Assembly: GCA_019638275.1 (NCBI GenBank)
Contig: JAHBUC010000002.1
Coordinates: 248,001 to 312,000 of the forward strand
Origin: Cyclobacteriaceae bacterium
Lineage (GTDB): Bacteria > Bacteroidota > Bacteroidia > Cytophagales > Cyclobacteriaceae
DNA length: 64,000 bases
Direction: 5' to 3'
Part shown: piece after piece, positions 33,574 to 44,052 of the stretch
Position numbering within the stretch: the first letter of the stretch is position 1
Layout: every line of letters begins with the position of its first letter
Notes under the pieces: model-generated
Databases searched by the model: none
Seen by the model: only the letters and a program-made list of their open reading frames with translations
What the model was told of the DNA's origin: nothing
Translations under genes and position numbers: made by a program

Positions 33574-36177
33574 CTATTTTTTTAAAGTAGAAATAATCTC
33601 ATTTAACTTCAGCAACGCCTCCACCGGGCTGATGGTGTTGATGTCAATGGTCTCAAGCATTTCCTGCACATGCTTGTACTTCGGATCCATCTCAAATAAA
33701 CTCATTTGATGCATAGCCTTCGGCAAATCCTGTAATTTAGTTTTCGGTTCGTTCTTGTGTTTTTCTTTTTCCAAAAAATGTAACACTTCATTCGCACGGA
33801 TTACCACCTTGTTGGGAATGCCCGCCAGTTGCGCCACATGAATACCAAAGCTGTGTTCGCTACCACCTTCCTTCAACTTGCGCATGAAGATGATTTTATC
33901 ACCTACCTCCTTCACGCTCACGTTGAAATTTTTTACTCGAACAAAATCTTCTGCGAGTTGATTCAGTTCATGGTAGTGGGTAGCAAATAATGTCTTCGGG
34001 CGAAAATCTTTGTGTTGATGCAGGTACTCCACAATCGCCCAGGCAATGGAGACACCATCGTATGTAGAAGTTCCCCTTCCAATCTCATCCATCAAAATCA
34101 GGCTGCGGTCGCTCAGGTTGTTAAGGATGCTGGCCGTTTCAATCATCTCCACCATAAATGTGGATTCGCCCTTCGATAAATTATCAGAGGCGCCCACGCG
34201 GGTAAACACCTTGTCCACTAATCCAATGCTGGCTCTTTCGGCCGGAACAAAACTGCCGATCTGCGCCATCAATACAATCAATGCCGTTTGTCGCAGCAAG
34301 GCCGACTTACCCGCCATATTCGGACCGGTAATGATCAGTATCTGCTGTGTCTCGTTATCGAGGTACACATCGTTGGGCACGTAGCTCTCGCCAATCGGCA
34401 ATTGCTTTTCAATAACCGGGTGACGACCGGCCTTAATATCGATTGTAGTGGATTCGTTAATTTCCGGTCGTGCGTACTTATTGAGCTTTGCCACTTGCGC
34501 AAACGACAACAGGCAATCCAGCACAGCCAAGGTGCGGGCGTTTTGTTGAATCTGAGCAACAAAATCTCCGGCATGCTGTACCAATTCCTGAAAAAGTTTT
34601 TGCTCAATCACCACCAGCTTATCTTCGGCATGAAGGATTTTCTCTTCGTATACCTTCAACTCTTCGGTGATGTAGCGCTCTGCATTCACCAACGTTTGTT
34701 TACGGATCCAATCATTAGGCACTTTATCCTTGTTCGCATTGCTCACCTCCAGGTAGTAACCAAAAACCTTGTTGTAGGATATTTTCAGTGAATTAATTCC
34801 CGTTCGTTCAACTTCGCGTTTTTGAATCTGCAACAAATAATCCTTTCCTGAGAAGGCAATCTGACGCAACTCATCAAGCTCGGCATGAATACCGTCTTTA
34901 ATGATGCCGCCCTGATGTGTCAGCATCGGTGCATCCTCTTGCAACTCCTTTTCAATTTTCTCCAACAGAAACTCGCAACGGTTTAGTTGATCTCCCAGTT
35001 TTTTGAGCTCTGATGAGGTGTGCTGCTCCAATAAATTTTTAATCGGCACGGTACGCTGCAGCGACTTTTTCAACTGCAGCATCTCGCGTGGATTAATCCG
35101 GCCAACGGCTACTTTTGAAATAAGGCGCTCCAGGTCGGCAATGTGCCGCAACTCTTCCGACAACTTTTCAGCAAGTTCGGTTTGTTGAAAGAAAATGTTA
35201 ACAACTTTCAGTCGCTCATCAATCAACGCTTTTTCCTTCAGCGGAAGCACCATCCACTTACGCAACTGACGCGAACCCATGGGCGTAACCGTGTGGTCAA
35301 GCACGTTGATCAACGGCACACCACTTTCAAATGGTGAGGCAATCAACTCCAGGTTGCGGATGGTGAACTTATCCAGCCACACATATTTATCTTCATCAAT
35401 GCGCGAGATAGAAGCAATGTGCTGTGTGTCTCTATGCTCGGTCGCTTCCAGGTAATGCAGAATAGCGCCTGCCGCTATAATCGATTCGGATAAGCCATCA
35501 ATGCCAAAGCCTTTCAACGTTGCTGTTTTGAATTGATTCAACAGCTTCTCTTGCGCAAAATCAAAGGCATACACCCAATCATCGAGCGCAAACGTGGCGT
35601 GGTCTTCACCAAACTGCTTTTCAAAATTCTCCCGATGTGCTTTGCTAAAAATAATTTCGGCAGGCGCAAAGCTTTGAATGAGCTTGAAAATATAATTTTC
35701 GCTGCCTTGTGCCACATAAAATTCACCGGTGCTGATATCGAGAAAAGAAACACCATAGCCCTGCTTGCTGAAAAAGACTGAGGCCAGAAAGTTATTCTGC
35801 TTTTTCTCCAGCACATTATCGTTGAAAGAAACACCGGGTGTTACCAGTTCGGTAACGCCCCTTTTTACAATGCCTTTTACAAAACGAGGATCTTCCAGTT
35901 GATCGCAAATGGCCACGCGATGCCCAGCGCGAACAAGTTTGGGTAAATAGGTATCCAGCGCATGGTGCGGAAAGCCAGCCAACTCAATTTCAGAAGCCGA
36001 GCCATTGCCGCGTTTGGTAAGTACAATGTCCAACACCTTTGAGGCCGAGATGGCATCCTGCCCAAAGGTTTCATAAAAATCGCCCACCCGAAAAAGCAAT
36101 AACGCACCCGGGTACTTCGCCTTGATGGCGTTGTATTGTTTCATCAACGGGGTTTCGGTTGCGTTCTTTCCGGCCAT
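33574..36177 (-). CDS. mutS: DNA mismatch repair protein MutS
   Basis: 867 residues, full length. Mismatch-binding domain with the F-x-E wedge ([11 protein letters not shown], near residue 30), connector, lever/clamp, and the ATPase: Walker [14 protein letters not shown]-loop [17 protein letters not shown], Walker [17 protein letters not shown], then ATHYHEL. Recognises mismatches and recruits MutL. The -7 box at 36189-36182 sits 4 nt before the ATG, implying a leaderless mRNA. Confidence 0.98.
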   Translation of the reverse strand: MAGKNATETPLMKQYNAIKAKYPGALLLFRVGDFYETFGQDAISASKVLDIVLTKRGNGSASEIELAGFPHHALDTYLPKLVRAGHRVAICDQLEDPRFVKGIVKRGVTELVTPGVSFNDNVLEKKQNNFLASVFFSKQGYGVSFLDISTGEFYVAQGSENYIFKLIQSFAPAEIIFSKAHRENFEKQFGEDHATFALDDWVYAFDFAQEKLLNQFKTATLKGFGIDGLSESIIAAGAILHYLEATEHRDTQHIASISRIDEDKYVWLDKFTIRNLELIASPFESGVPLINVLDHTVTPMGSRQLRKWMVLPLKEKALIDERLKVVNIFFQQTELAEKLSEELRHIADLERLISKVAVGRINPREMLQLKKSLQRTVPIKNLLEQHTSSELKKLGDQLNRCEFLLEKIEKELQEDAPMLTHQGGIIKDGIHAELDELRQIAFSGKDYLLQIQKREVERTGINSLKISYNKVFGYYLEVSNANKDKVPNDWIRKQTLVNAERYITEELKVYEEKILHAEDKLVVIEQKLFQELVQHAGDFVAQIQQNARTLAVLDCLLSFAQVAKLNKYARPEINESTTIDIKAGRHPVIEKQLPIGESYVPNDVYLDNETQQILIITGPNMAGKSALLRQTALIVLMAQIGSFVPAERASIGLVDKVFTRVGASDNLSKGESTFMVEMIETASILNNLSDRSLILMDEIGRGTSTYDGVSIAWAIVEYLHQHKDFRPKTLFATHYHELNQLAEDFVRVKNFNVSVKEVGDKIIFMRKLKEGGSEHSFGIHVAQLAGIPNKVVIRANEVLHFLEKEKHKNEPKTKLQDLPKAMHQMSLFEMDPKYKHVQEMLETIDINTISPVEALLKLNEIISTLKK

Positions 36178-36181
36178 GGGG

Positions 36182-36189
36182 CAAATATA
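36182..36189 (-). promoter_or_regulatory. -7 box of mutS, nearly touching the start codon
   Basis: TATATTTG on the minus strand ends 4 nt before the ATG at 36177 (TATATTTG-CCCC-ATG). A transcript from here would start at or within the first codon. Confidence 0.5.
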
Positions 36190-36192
36190 TTC

Positions 36193-36876
36193 TTATTTCT
36201 TTGCCACCACCACCCACATGCGATCGCCTTTTACCGAAGTACGGTCAACAAAATTTTCCTGCTTGCTGACTACCTGAAAACCTGCTTTTTCCAAATCTTC
36301 AAGTACGAACCTCATGGCCAGCTCATGTTTGCGTTCCTGTTCAGCGCGCGAAAGATCTCTTCGCTCATCGGCTATCGGTTCACAGATAACCAAACGACCT
36401 CCGGGTTTTAAAGAAGTTTTGATGTGCTGCAATATCTCATCGTGATCATCCATCTCATGATAGGTGTCCAGAATGATGACGGCATCCAAACTGCCAGCGG
36501 GAAGTTTAGGATTATCATAATCGCCTTTAACCAATGATACATTTGAAATCATGCGGGTTTCCAAATGATTCTTCAACCGATCCAGTTTGCGTTGCTCCAC
36601 ATCAACCGCATACACTTTTCCAGAGCCGCCAACCACAAAGGCGAGTTTTACCGTCATATACCCTTCATGGCACCCCACATCCGCTACAACGCCTCCATCC
36701 TTTATATTCATCAGGCGGATAATGTCCAACGGCTTCTGCCATTTGTCTCGTTCAACCCAGGCGCTTTCTTTGTACACATCGGTGTAGGGGTTTTGGGCAT
36801 GAGCATAGTGTGCCAACAAAATAAAAAATAGCAATACCCGGCTGTTAACTTGTTGAATACTGTTGTGGATCCCCAT
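36193..36876 (-). CDS. exported SAM-dependent methyltransferase
   Basis: 227 residues. A signal peptide (about 14-28, LLAHYAHAQ) suggests export, which is unusual for a SAM enzyme. Class I core: VVADVGCHEGYMTVKLAFVV (motif I), VYAVDVEQRKLDRL, LDAVIILDTYHEMDDHDEIL and LKPGGRLVICEP. Related Bacteroidota proteins with the same signal exist; substrate and SAM source are unknown. It ends 15 bp before mutS starts on the same strand. Confidence 0.85.
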   Translation of the reverse strand: MGIHNSIQQVNSRVLLFFILLAHYAHAQNPYTDVYKESAWVERDKWQKPLDIIRLMNIKDGGVVADVGCHEGYMTVKLAFVVGGSGKVYAVDVEQRKLDRLKNHLETRMISNVSLVKGDYDNPKLPAGSLDAVIILDTYHEMDDHDEILQHIKTSLKPGGRLVICEPIADERRDLSRAEQERKHELAMRFVLEDLEKAGFQVVSKQENFVDRTSVKGDRMWVVVAKK

Positions 36877-36924
36877 ATTGCCAAACTACAAAATACTTGT
36901 GTCTTACTTCTTGCTACTTATGTC

Positions 36925-36932
36925 TAATTTTG
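36925..36932 (+). promoter_or_regulatory. -7 box of the TrmH-family gene
   Basis: TAATTTTG, exact consensus, 3 nt before the ATG at 36936; it rules out the longer frame starting at 36897. Confidence 0.5.
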
Positions 36933-36935
36933 ACT

Positions 36936-37475
36936 ATGAAAAAACTCAAACTCGAAGAGTTGGGCCGCATTTCGGTTGATCAATTCAAAGAAGCAGAAAA
37001 AATTCCTGTTTCGATTGTATTGGATAACGTGCGCAGCCTCCACAACGTAGGGTCTGCCTTTCGTACAGCCGATGCGTTTCGGGTTGAGAAAATTTACCTG
37101 ACCGGCATTACCGGAACACCTCCGCACCGCGAAATTCATAAAACAGCCCTGGGCGCCACCGAGTCGGTAGCCTGGGAGTACACAGAAAAACCGGAAGATG
37201 TTGTTCAACAATTAAAAACTGCCGGCTATAAAATCATTGTAATTGAGCAAACCGATTCCAGCACTCCGTTACACGAATTCAACCGATTAAAAGACGAGAA
37301 AGTCTGCCTTGTATTTGGCAACGAGATAAACGGAGTAACCGATGCGGTTATCGATCATGCCGATGTTGCGTTGGAGATTCCCCAATCGGGAACCAAACAC
37401 TCACTAAATGTTTCCGTGTGCATTGGAGTGGTGCTGTGGGAAATATGCCGCCCTTCCAATAAGCCACCTGCATAA
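36936..37475 (+). CDS. TrmH/SpoU-family RNA 2'-O-methyltransferase
   Basis: 179 residues. SPOUT trefoil-knot motifs: LDNVRSLHNVGSAFRTADAF (motif 1), VCLVFGNEINGV (motif 2), LEIPQSGTKHSLNVSV (motif 3). The N-terminal extension is short, so it is a minimal SpoU enzyme acting on tRNA or rRNA ribose; the target nucleotide is not assignable. Confidence 0.93.
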   Translation: MKKLKLEELGRISVDQFKEAEKIPVSIVLDNVRSLHNVGSAFRTADAFRVEKIYLTGITGTPPHREIHKTALGATESVAWEYTEKPEDVVQQLKTAGYKIIVIEQTDSSTPLHEFNRLKDEKVCLVFGNEINGVTDAVIDHADVALEIPQSGTKHSLNVSVCIGVVLWEICRPSNKPPA

Positions 37476-37509
37476 TCCGATAATTGCTATTTTGCATTAA
37501 AGCCACTGC

Positions 37510-38430
37510 GTGATTAACCGCCTCATCAGCCAATACAATACCCTGTCGTACCAGCCGCAAATCATCTTGCTTATTTGTGGGTTTGGTGTTGTGCGCATAC
37601 TGTCGGCATTGATCATGGATTTCAGCAGAGCTGTTCCAGGTGCAGACATGCTCATTGATCTCTTATTGCTGGCCGCCATCATTACATTTGTTTACACGAG
37701 TTGGAAAAAAGAATTTGAGAAAATTCACATTCGGTTTGGCCTTGTCATAACGCTGTTACTTGCCTTCAACTTTCTTCAGTTTGGCGGCATAGCGGGTTAT
37801 GGGCGCTTCAATTATTTTGCCTCCATCTACTTCATTGTTATGGTGTATGCACAGCGTGCACTGTACACCACCATAGCTTTTAACTTGTTACTATTGCTGG
37901 CTGTGTTATATATCAGTAACACATCACCGGCATGGCTTCAACACATCGATTTTGGTGTATCGTTTCAAACACTCGACTTCTGGTTTACGCTGTTGCTTAT
38001 CTCCGTTTTTACCATATACCTGAAAGACCTTACCGTTACACAAGGGGATAATCTTTCTCAACTCAACCTGCAAATGGCAGAGCAGGTTCGGGAATCACGA
38101 AAGTTAGGTAAGCGGCTGGAGCAAGCTAATCTTGAATTAAAACAGGCACAAGCCCGGCTGGAAAATGAAGTAAGCAGAAGAACGGAAATGCTTCGAAAAA
38201 AAAATCAATCGGTAGAAACGTTTATTGAATTAAACACAACCGAATTAATACATACCGTTGATGAACTATTGGCATCTATGCATACCGTTAAATCGTCATC
38301 ATCGTATGCTGACAAATTGAAACTGTCGAGTGAAGAATTAGCCGGAGTGGTGGAGTCTATTCGTACATCATTAAAAGAAAACACCTTGTTAGACCGAAAA
38401 GTGATCAGGAACCATGAAAGGAACGCTTGA
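37510..38430 (+). CDS. membrane protein with coiled coil and degenerate kinase-like helix pair
   Basis: 306 residues from a GTG codon at 37510. Five or six membrane helices (about 15-175), then a long coiled coil (about 180-230, QMAEQVRESRKLGKRLEQAN) and a C-terminal helical hairpin. The segment FIELNTTELIHTVDELLASM aligns by eye with the His-box segment of the next protein (FINAHLVRGPLCRILGL) but has Asn in place of His, and no ATPase domain follows. Overlaps the next gene by 17 bp; the pair looks like an ancient duplication. Role unknown. Confidence 0.75.
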   Translation: MINRLISQYNTLSYQPQIILLICGFGVVRILSALIMDFSRAVPGADMLIDLLLLAAIITFVYTSWKKEFEKIHIRFGLVITLLLAFNFLQFGGIAGYGRFNYFASIYFIVMVYAQRALYTTIAFNLLLLLAVLYISNTSPAWLQHIDFGVSFQTLDFWFTLLLISVFTIYLKDLTVTQGDNLSQLNLQMAEQVRESRKLGKRLEQANLELKQAQARLENEVSRRTEMLRKKNQSVETFIELNTTELIHTVDELLASMHTVKSSSSYADKLKLSSEELAGVVESIRTSLKENTLLDRKVIRNHERNA

Positions 38431-39262
38431 AAAAACCATTTTTCGGTTCACACTGATACTGGCGATAGTCTATCAGCTTTACCAGGTGGTAAACGGTTTG
38501 CTTTCTGCCGCTACAACCACACTGCTCAACACCTCCATCACCTTACTCTTTGGGATTATTTTTGTGTTGAGTTTCAAAGTGAGAAACATCAAGTACCTGG
38601 CCTTCTTTCTTCACCTGGCCCTCATTCCCATTCTGATTCACTTTTGGAAAAACTTTGGCGGCCTTGCCGGAACTGTGCCGCTTATTCTTTTTGTGTATGC
38701 AAGCTGGATCATTCTTACCTTGCGCGGCTGGTTGCAGATCATCATGCTGGGCATTTACCTGATTGTGTTTATAGCCCTTACGGAGTTTCCGTCATTAACC
38801 GGTATTCCGGTCGCCAATCCCGAAAAGCTGTCGTTGCTTCAGTTGTCCATCGACTACTTCGTGGTTGCGCTTATTCTCATGACTTTCTTGATGTACCTGA
38901 AAAATAAATTCCTGGCCTACCGTAAACGCATTGAACACCGACATGAACAGTTGCAGAAGCTAACCGAAACCCTGCTGAAACAAACGGATAAGTTGCAGTA
39001 CAGCCAGGAAGAAATCCGTTCGATCAATGAAAACCTGGAACAAATCATTGAGCAGCGGATAAAGAAAATTGAAGAACGCAATGTACAGTTGGAAGAATAC
39101 GCATTCATTAACGCGCACCTTGTTCGAGGCCCGCTTTGCCGCATACTTGGTCTTGCGGTTTTAATGGAGCAGGAAAAAGCAAACCCACAACTGGCTGCCG
39201 TACATGAAAAAGCGCAGCAGGTTGATGCCATTATCAGGCGGATAAATGAAATTACGCGTTAG
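38414..39262 (+). CDS. membrane protein with HisKA-like domain but no ATPase domain
   Basis: 282 residues. About six membrane helices (10-160), coiled coil (170-228), then a dimerisation/phosphotransfer-like helix pair: EEYAFINAHLVRGPLCRILGLAVL with His235, close to the S-H-x-L-R-x-P-L box of Bacteroidota histidine kinases. The protein stops about 45 residues later, with no N, G1, G2 box, so it cannot bind ATP itself. It could receive or relay phosphate from another kinase or have become a scaffold. Overlaps the upstream paralogue, so they are co-translated. Confidence 0.78.
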   Translation: MKGTLEKTIFRFTLILAIVYQLYQVVNGLLSAATTTLLNTSITLLFGIIFVLSFKVRNIKYLAFFLHLALIPILIHFWKNFGGLAGTVPLILFVYASWIILTLRGWLQIIMLGIYLIVFIALTEFPSLTGIPVANPEKLSLLQLSIDYFVVALILMTFLMYLKNKFLAYRKRIEHRHEQLQKLTETLLKQTDKLQYSQEEIRSINENLEQIIEQRIKKIEERNVQLEEYAFINAHLVRGPLCRILGLAVLMEQEKANPQLAAVHEKAQQVDAIIRRINEITR

Positions 39263-39310
39263 TCGCTTTCCTTTTCAACTGTTACCTTAGCGACAAATTT
39301 CCGGTTCTTC

Positions 39311-40474
39311 ATGAGCGATCGCTACAACCAACGCGGGGTATCCGCCAGCAAAGAAGATGTGCACCAGGCCATCAGTAAACTTGATAAGGGTTTATACCCA
39401 AAAGCCTTTTGCAAGATTGTAGAAGATCACCTGGGTGGCGATCCGGAGTATTGCACTGTAATGCATGCCGATGGTGCCGGTACAAAGTCATCCTTAGCTT
39501 ACATATACTGGAAAGAAACAGGCGACCTCTCGGTGTGGAAAGGCATTGCGCAGGATGCCATCATCATGAATGTGGATGATTTGTTATGCGTAGGTGCCAC
39601 CGATAACATTTTACTTTCCTCCACCATCGGCCGTAATAAAAACCTGATTCCTGGTGAAGTGATTTCCACCATCATCAACGGTACCGAAGAAGTACTGGAG
39701 ATGCTTCGCAACTATGGTTTAAACATCCGTAGTACCGGTGGAGAAACCGCTGATGTGGGCGATCTTGTTCGAACCATCATTGTTGACAGCACTGTTACCG
39801 CCCGCATGAAACGAAACGATGTGATTGATAACGCTCGCATAAAAGCAGGGGATGTAATTGTTGGGTTGGCCTCATACGGACAAGCCTCATATGAAAACGA
39901 ATACAACAGCGGCATGGGCAGCAACGGACTCACCTCCGCACGCCACGATGTGTTTGCCAATACGTACGCCACAAAATATCCGGAGTCGTTCGATAAAGAT
40001 GTACCGGCCGATTTGGTGTACACTGGAAAATACAACGTGACCGATGAATTGCCCGACACGCCACTTAACGTAGGCAAACTGGTACTATCGCCTACACGTA
40101 CGTACGCGCCCATTATGATGGAAGTGTTTAAAGAACTTCGGCACCATATTCATGGCTTGGTGCATTGCAGCGGTGGCGCACAAACCAAAGTACTGCACTT
40201 TGTTGAGAATCTTCACGTCATTAAAGATAACCTGTTCGAAATCCCTCCCTTGTTCAAACTCATTCACGGGGTCAGCGGCACTGACCTTAAAGAAATGTAC
40301 AAAGTATTTAACATGGGGCATCGCATGGAGGTGTACCTGGATGAAAAATATGCCCAACAAGTGATTGATATTTCGAAAGGCTTTGGTGTGGATGCGCAGG
40401 TGATCGGAAGGGTGGAGTCTTCGGATACAAAAAAGGTAACGTTGAAAACAACACAAGGAACTTTCGAATATTAG
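39311..40474 (+). CDS. purM: phosphoribosylformylglycinamidine cyclo-ligase
   Basis: 387 residues, the longer Bacteroidota form of AIR synthetase. ADGAGTKSSLAY near the N-terminus (ATP/substrate loop), AQDAIIMNVDDLLCVGATD, GGETADVGD and GLASYGQASYENEYNSGMGSNGLTSAR fit PurM. Converts FGAM to AIR with ATP in purine synthesis; no other pur gene is near. Confidence 0.94.
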   Translation: MSDRYNQRGVSASKEDVHQAISKLDKGLYPKAFCKIVEDHLGGDPEYCTVMHADGAGTKSSLAYIYWKETGDLSVWKGIAQDAIIMNVDDLLCVGATDNILLSSTIGRNKNLIPGEVISTIINGTEEVLEMLRNYGLNIRSTGGETADVGDLVRTIIVDSTVTARMKRNDVIDNARIKAGDVIVGLASYGQASYENEYNSGMGSNGLTSARHDVFANTYATKYPESFDKDVPADLVYTGKYNVTDELPDTPLNVGKLVLSPTRTYAPIMMEVFKELRHHIHGLVHCSGGAQTKVLHFVENLHVIKDNLFEIPPLFKLIHGVSGTDLKEMYKVFNMGHRMEVYLDEKYAQQVIDISKGFGVDAQVIGRVESSDTKKVTLKTTQGTFEY

Positions 40475-40596
40475 CGTCCCAATTCCGAACAACTCGTCAC
40501 GTTCGTGAACAGTAACTAAATCAAAATCTTTCAAAACAGCCTGAATAGCGTGATGGTATGGCTTTGGCAAAGCAACATGAAATCAAAGCCTGAACC

Positions 40597-43059
40597 ATGT
40601 TCAAATACACCCTCCTTCTTTTGTTCCGCAACCTGAGGCGCCAAAAGCTGTTTTCAGCCATCAACCTGCTGGGCCTTACGGTAAGTATAGCCGCCACGCT
40701 TCTCATCTACATTTATGTAGATCATGAATTCAGCTACGACCGGTTTCATCACGATGCAGATCGCATTTACCGGGTAAACCAAACATTTATCTGGGGAGAA
40801 AATAACAACAGTCAGTTTGCTTCAACCGGCCCCGGTGTGGCCTATGCCCTTAAGGAAGAGTTGCCGGAGATTGAGTTGATCACCAGCATACACACTACCG
40901 GTAATTTCTTTATTTCATATGTAGCGGGAAATAATGATGTAATCACATTCGAAGAAACCCGGGTACTGGCAGCCGACTCCAATTTTTTCAAGGTGTTTAA
41001 CTTTCCGTTAGTCAAAGGAAACATAGAGTCGGTGTTTGAGCAGGCCAACAACGTGGTGATGACTGAATCTACCGCAAAAAAATATTTTGGCGATGAAGAT
41101 CCGATAGGAAAGCTGGTGCGTGTGGAGGGACCTGATGGTGAACAAAAAACCTATGAAGTAACCGGAATTGCTGAGGATACGCCCGACAATTCATATATCC
41201 GGTTTGATGTACTGATTTCTATGAAGAGCTTTCCAGCTGTGTTGAGAACGTGGAGCTGGGTATGGACACAACTGGAAACGTACATTAAGCTTAGCCCCGC
41301 TGCCGATATTGATCAGGTACACGCCAAACTTGAAAAAATTCCACAGAAGCATGCCGGACAGACATTGAAGAATGCATTCAACACAACCTGGGATGAATAC
41401 ATCGCGGCTGGTAAAAAGTGGGAATTGTTTCTGCAGCCCATGACGAGCATTCACCTGCCTGATGAAGCTGTGATTAACAGGTTGAGCAACTCCGGCAACC
41501 GCACCGTAATTTACGCTTTCATTGGTGCTGCTTTTTTTATCGTACTGCTCTCCTGTATCAATTTTATGAACCTATCAACTGCGCAATTTACGCGTAGACT
41601 CAAGGAGGCCGGGGTAAGAAAAATTCTGGGGCTTGGCAAAATGGAGTTAAGCCTGGGATACTTCTTCGAAGCCTGTGTCTTCTGCCTTATTGCGCTAATC
41701 GCAGGAATTGCCCTCGTGCAATTGTTTCTTCCTGCATTCAACCTGATCACAGAGAAATCACTTCAATTAAACATACTGGGTAGTAACGTAATGCTGGTTG
41801 CGGCAGGACTTGTATTGTTGATGGCCATCGTATCGGGAAGTTATCCTGCCATTTTTTTAAGCACGTTCCATCCGGTGGAAGCCATGAAGGGAAAAGTAAA
41901 AACAGGTCGCGAGGGAAAAACATTTCGCAATGGATTAGTAGTTTTTCAATTCAGCGTCTCCATCATTCTGATCATCTGTACTGCCATTGTATTTCAGCAA
42001 TTGAAATTTGTTGCCGACAAAGACATCGGGTTTAACCGTGAGAACCTGCTGGTGCTCCGGCATGTAGAAACGCTTAAAAGCGGTGAGAGTATTACACATG
42101 AGACCTTGCGCGTTCCGGGTGTGAGCAACGCTACGTTGTGTACTTCTGTTCCGCCCCGCATTTGGGGAGGAGATTCCTTCGGAGTTGAAGAAAACAGCGA
42201 AATCATGTTTCCGTTGAACTATACCACAGCCGATGAACGCTACCTTCCCACGTTAGGCGTGCAGCTGAAAATCGGCCGGAATTTTTCGATTGATAATCCC
42301 GGTGACGTTGAGCGGGTAATCGTGAATGAATCGACCATCAAAAAAATAGGTTGGAATGTGGATGAATCAGTCATTGGCAAGAAGCTCACCTACGAGGATG
42401 CATCATACGAGATTATTGGTGTAATGGCCGACTTCAACTATTGGCCGTTGTCTACTCCAATTGAACCCATGGCTGTCTTTCATGTAAACGGCCAGAACCT
42501 CTACGGTGAAGTCAGGCAATACCTTACACTGCGTATAGAACCACAGTCGGGCGAAGCGTGGGAAAAAACACTTTCAGAACTTGCACAGGTATGGAAACAA
42601 CACGCTGGCGATGCTCCTTTTGATTATTACTTTATCGATAAAGCTTTTGCTGAATCATTCAAATCGCAGCAGCAGTTTGGAAGCGTGCTCACCGTAATGG
42701 CTGTTCTTGCTATTATGATTGCCGCGTTGGGCTTGCTGGGGATGATCGTGTATGCATTAGAGCAACGCACAAAAGAAATCGGGATCCGTAAAGTGTCAGG
42801 AGCATCCGTGTTGGATATTCTCAAACTCATCTCGAAGGGGTATACTTATTTGATACTTGTAGCATTCGTTATAGGCGCACCATTCTCCTATTGGCTAATG
42901 CAACAATGGCTGCAAGACTTCGCCTATCGCATTACGCCTTCCATTTGGATTTTTGTTGGAACAGGTTTAAGCACGTTAGTCGTAGCGGTGCTTATTACCA
43001 GTTACCACTCCATAAAAGCTGCTTTGACTAACCCGGTTGAGGTGCTGAAGGATGAATGA
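40597..43059 (+). CDS. MacB/FtsX-type ABC transporter permease
   Basis: 820 residues. Typical Bacteroidota double permease: N-terminal helix (LFSAINLLGLTVSIAATLLI), periplasmic MacB core domain (about 45-280), three helices of the first FtsX domain (about 295-430), second periplasmic domain (about 470-690), and the second FtsX domain (about 700-815, ending PVEVLKDE). Such proteins work with a LolD/MacB ATPase to push peptides or lipids outward; no ATPase gene is adjacent. Confidence 0.93.
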   Translation: MFKYTLLLLFRNLRRQKLFSAINLLGLTVSIAATLLIYIYVDHEFSYDRFHHDADRIYRVNQTFIWGENNNSQFASTGPGVAYALKEELPEIELITSIHTTGNFFISYVAGNNDVITFEETRVLAADSNFFKVFNFPLVKGNIESVFEQANNVVMTESTAKKYFGDEDPIGKLVRVEGPDGEQKTYEVTGIAEDTPDNSYIRFDVLISMKSFPAVLRTWSWVWTQLETYIKLSPAADIDQVHAKLEKIPQKHAGQTLKNAFNTTWDEYIAAGKKWELFLQPMTSIHLPDEAVINRLSNSGNRTVIYAFIGAAFFIVLLSCINFMNLSTAQFTRRLKEAGVRKILGLGKMELSLGYFFEACVFCLIALIAGIALVQLFLPAFNLITEKSLQLNILGSNVMLVAAGLVLLMAIVSGSYPAIFLSTFHPVEAMKGKVKTGREGKTFRNGLVVFQFSVSIILIICTAIVFQQLKFVADKDIGFNRENLLVLRHVETLKSGESITHETLRVPGVSNATLCTSVPPRIWGGDSFGVEENSEIMFPLNYTTADERYLPTLGVQLKIGRNFSIDNPGDVERVIVNESTIKKIGWNVDESVIGKKLTYEDASYEIIGVMADFNYWPLSTPIEPMAVFHVNGQNLYGEVRQYLTLRIEPQSGEAWEKTLSELAQVWKQHAGDAPFDYYFIDKAFAESFKSQQQFGSVLTVMAVLAIMIAALGLLGMIVYALEQRTKEIGIRKVSGASVLDILKLISKGYTYLILVAFVIGAPFSYWLMQQWLQDFAYRITPSIWIFVGTGLSTLVVAVLITSYHSIKAALTNPVEVLKDE

Positions 43060-43123
43060 TGATCGTATTGGTCTTCATCACATAAAAATTTAGTAGTTTC
43101 ATAAATTCTTTCTTATAGAATTT

Positions 43124-43588
43124 ATGATTGGTATCAAATACGGACTGCTGCTGCCCTGGACATTTCGTCTTTTAGCTGCATGTGCCATGATTCTTGGATT
43201 AAGTGCATGGCAAACAAACCCCTGGGTTACCATTACAATAGGTGTAGCCGGATTTTTTGCATTGGTGGCACACGAAGGCACCGAAATCGATCCGGCTACT
43301 AAAACCTACCGTGAATACACTTCCTTCTTTCTCTTCAAGACTGGAAAATTTGAATCCTACGATCACATCAAAAAAATTTTTATCAATCGCTCAATAGAGA
43401 GTCAGCAGTTGTACACGGCACGCACTTCGCATTCAGCTACATTTGAATATGACTTTTACAATGCTTACCTGAAATTCAGTAATGGAGAAAAAATTCATCT
43501 TCAAAAAACCAAGAATAAGGAAAAACTGATGGCCACACTCAAGCCATTAAGTGAAGCGGTTCGGGTTGAGGTTACGGACAATAGCTGA
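43124..43588 (+). CDS. small membrane protein of unknown function
   Basis: 154 residues. Two hydrophobic helices (about 6-25 and 30-47, separated by QTNPW) followed by a soluble beta-rich part (EIDPATKTYREYTSFFLFKTGKFESYDHIKKIFINR). The arrangement resembles bacterial PH-like membrane proteins. No name assigned. Confidence 0.78.
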   Translation: MIGIKYGLLLPWTFRLLAACAMILGLSAWQTNPWVTITIGVAGFFALVAHEGTEIDPATKTYREYTSFFLFKTGKFESYDHIKKIFINRSIESQQLYTARTSHSATFEYDFYNAYLKFSNGEKIHLQKTKNKEKLMATLKPLSEAVRVEVTDNS

Positions 43589-43629
43589 TCCTAAGGGTAT
43601 TCAAATCGTTGGTTTATTATCTTTACCCC

Positions 43630-44052
43630 ATGCAAAACTTCAAACACAAAGTCCCCATTCAACTTCGTTTTAAAGACATCGATAAGATGGGCCACGTGAA
43701 CAACGCCAACTATTTAACCTACATTGAACTGGCGCGTGTCAAGTATTTTGAAGATGTGGTGGGTACAGATAAAAAATGGAGCCAACAGGTGGGCATCATC
43801 CTGGCGCGTATAGAAATTGATTATAAAGCTCCTGTGTTTTTACACGATACAATTTTTGTTTACACGCGTTGCTCCCGCATCGGCAATAAAAGCCTTACCC
43901 TCGATTGGGCTATCGTTCGCGAAAAGCAAAATCAGGAAGAAGTAGTGGCTCAGGGCAATGCCGTGCTGGTGTGCTACGACTACACACACGAAGAAACTAT
44001 CCCCATCCCGGAGGAGCAACGAAAAGCGATTGAACGATTCGAAAACGGTTAA
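43630..44052 (+). CDS. hotdog-fold acyl-CoA thioesterase
   Basis: 140 residues from ATG 43630; the frame begins seven codons earlier, but a TATCTTTA -7-like box overlaps it. 4HBT pattern LRFKDIDKMGHVNNANYLTYIELARVKYF with the catalytic Asp in DIDKMGHVNN, as in YbgC/FadM. Hydrolyses acyl-CoA or acyl-ACP. Its stop abuts the stop of the convergent DUF2911 gene (0 bp apart). Confidence 0.9.
   Translation: MQNFKHKVPIQLRFKDIDKMGHVNNANYLTYIELARVKYFEDVVGTDKKWSQQVGIILARIEIDYKAPVFLHDTIFVYTRCSRIGNKSLTLDWAIVREKQNQEEVVAQGNAVLVCYDYTHEETIPIPEEQRKAIERFENG

Noticed and set aside
34288..34791. Plus-strand frame of 167 codons inside mutS
   Set aside because: Shadow of mutS; His/Leu-rich random composition.
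40085..40570. Antisense frame of 161 codons over the purM end
   Set aside because: No motif; the region is fully explained by purM on the other strand.
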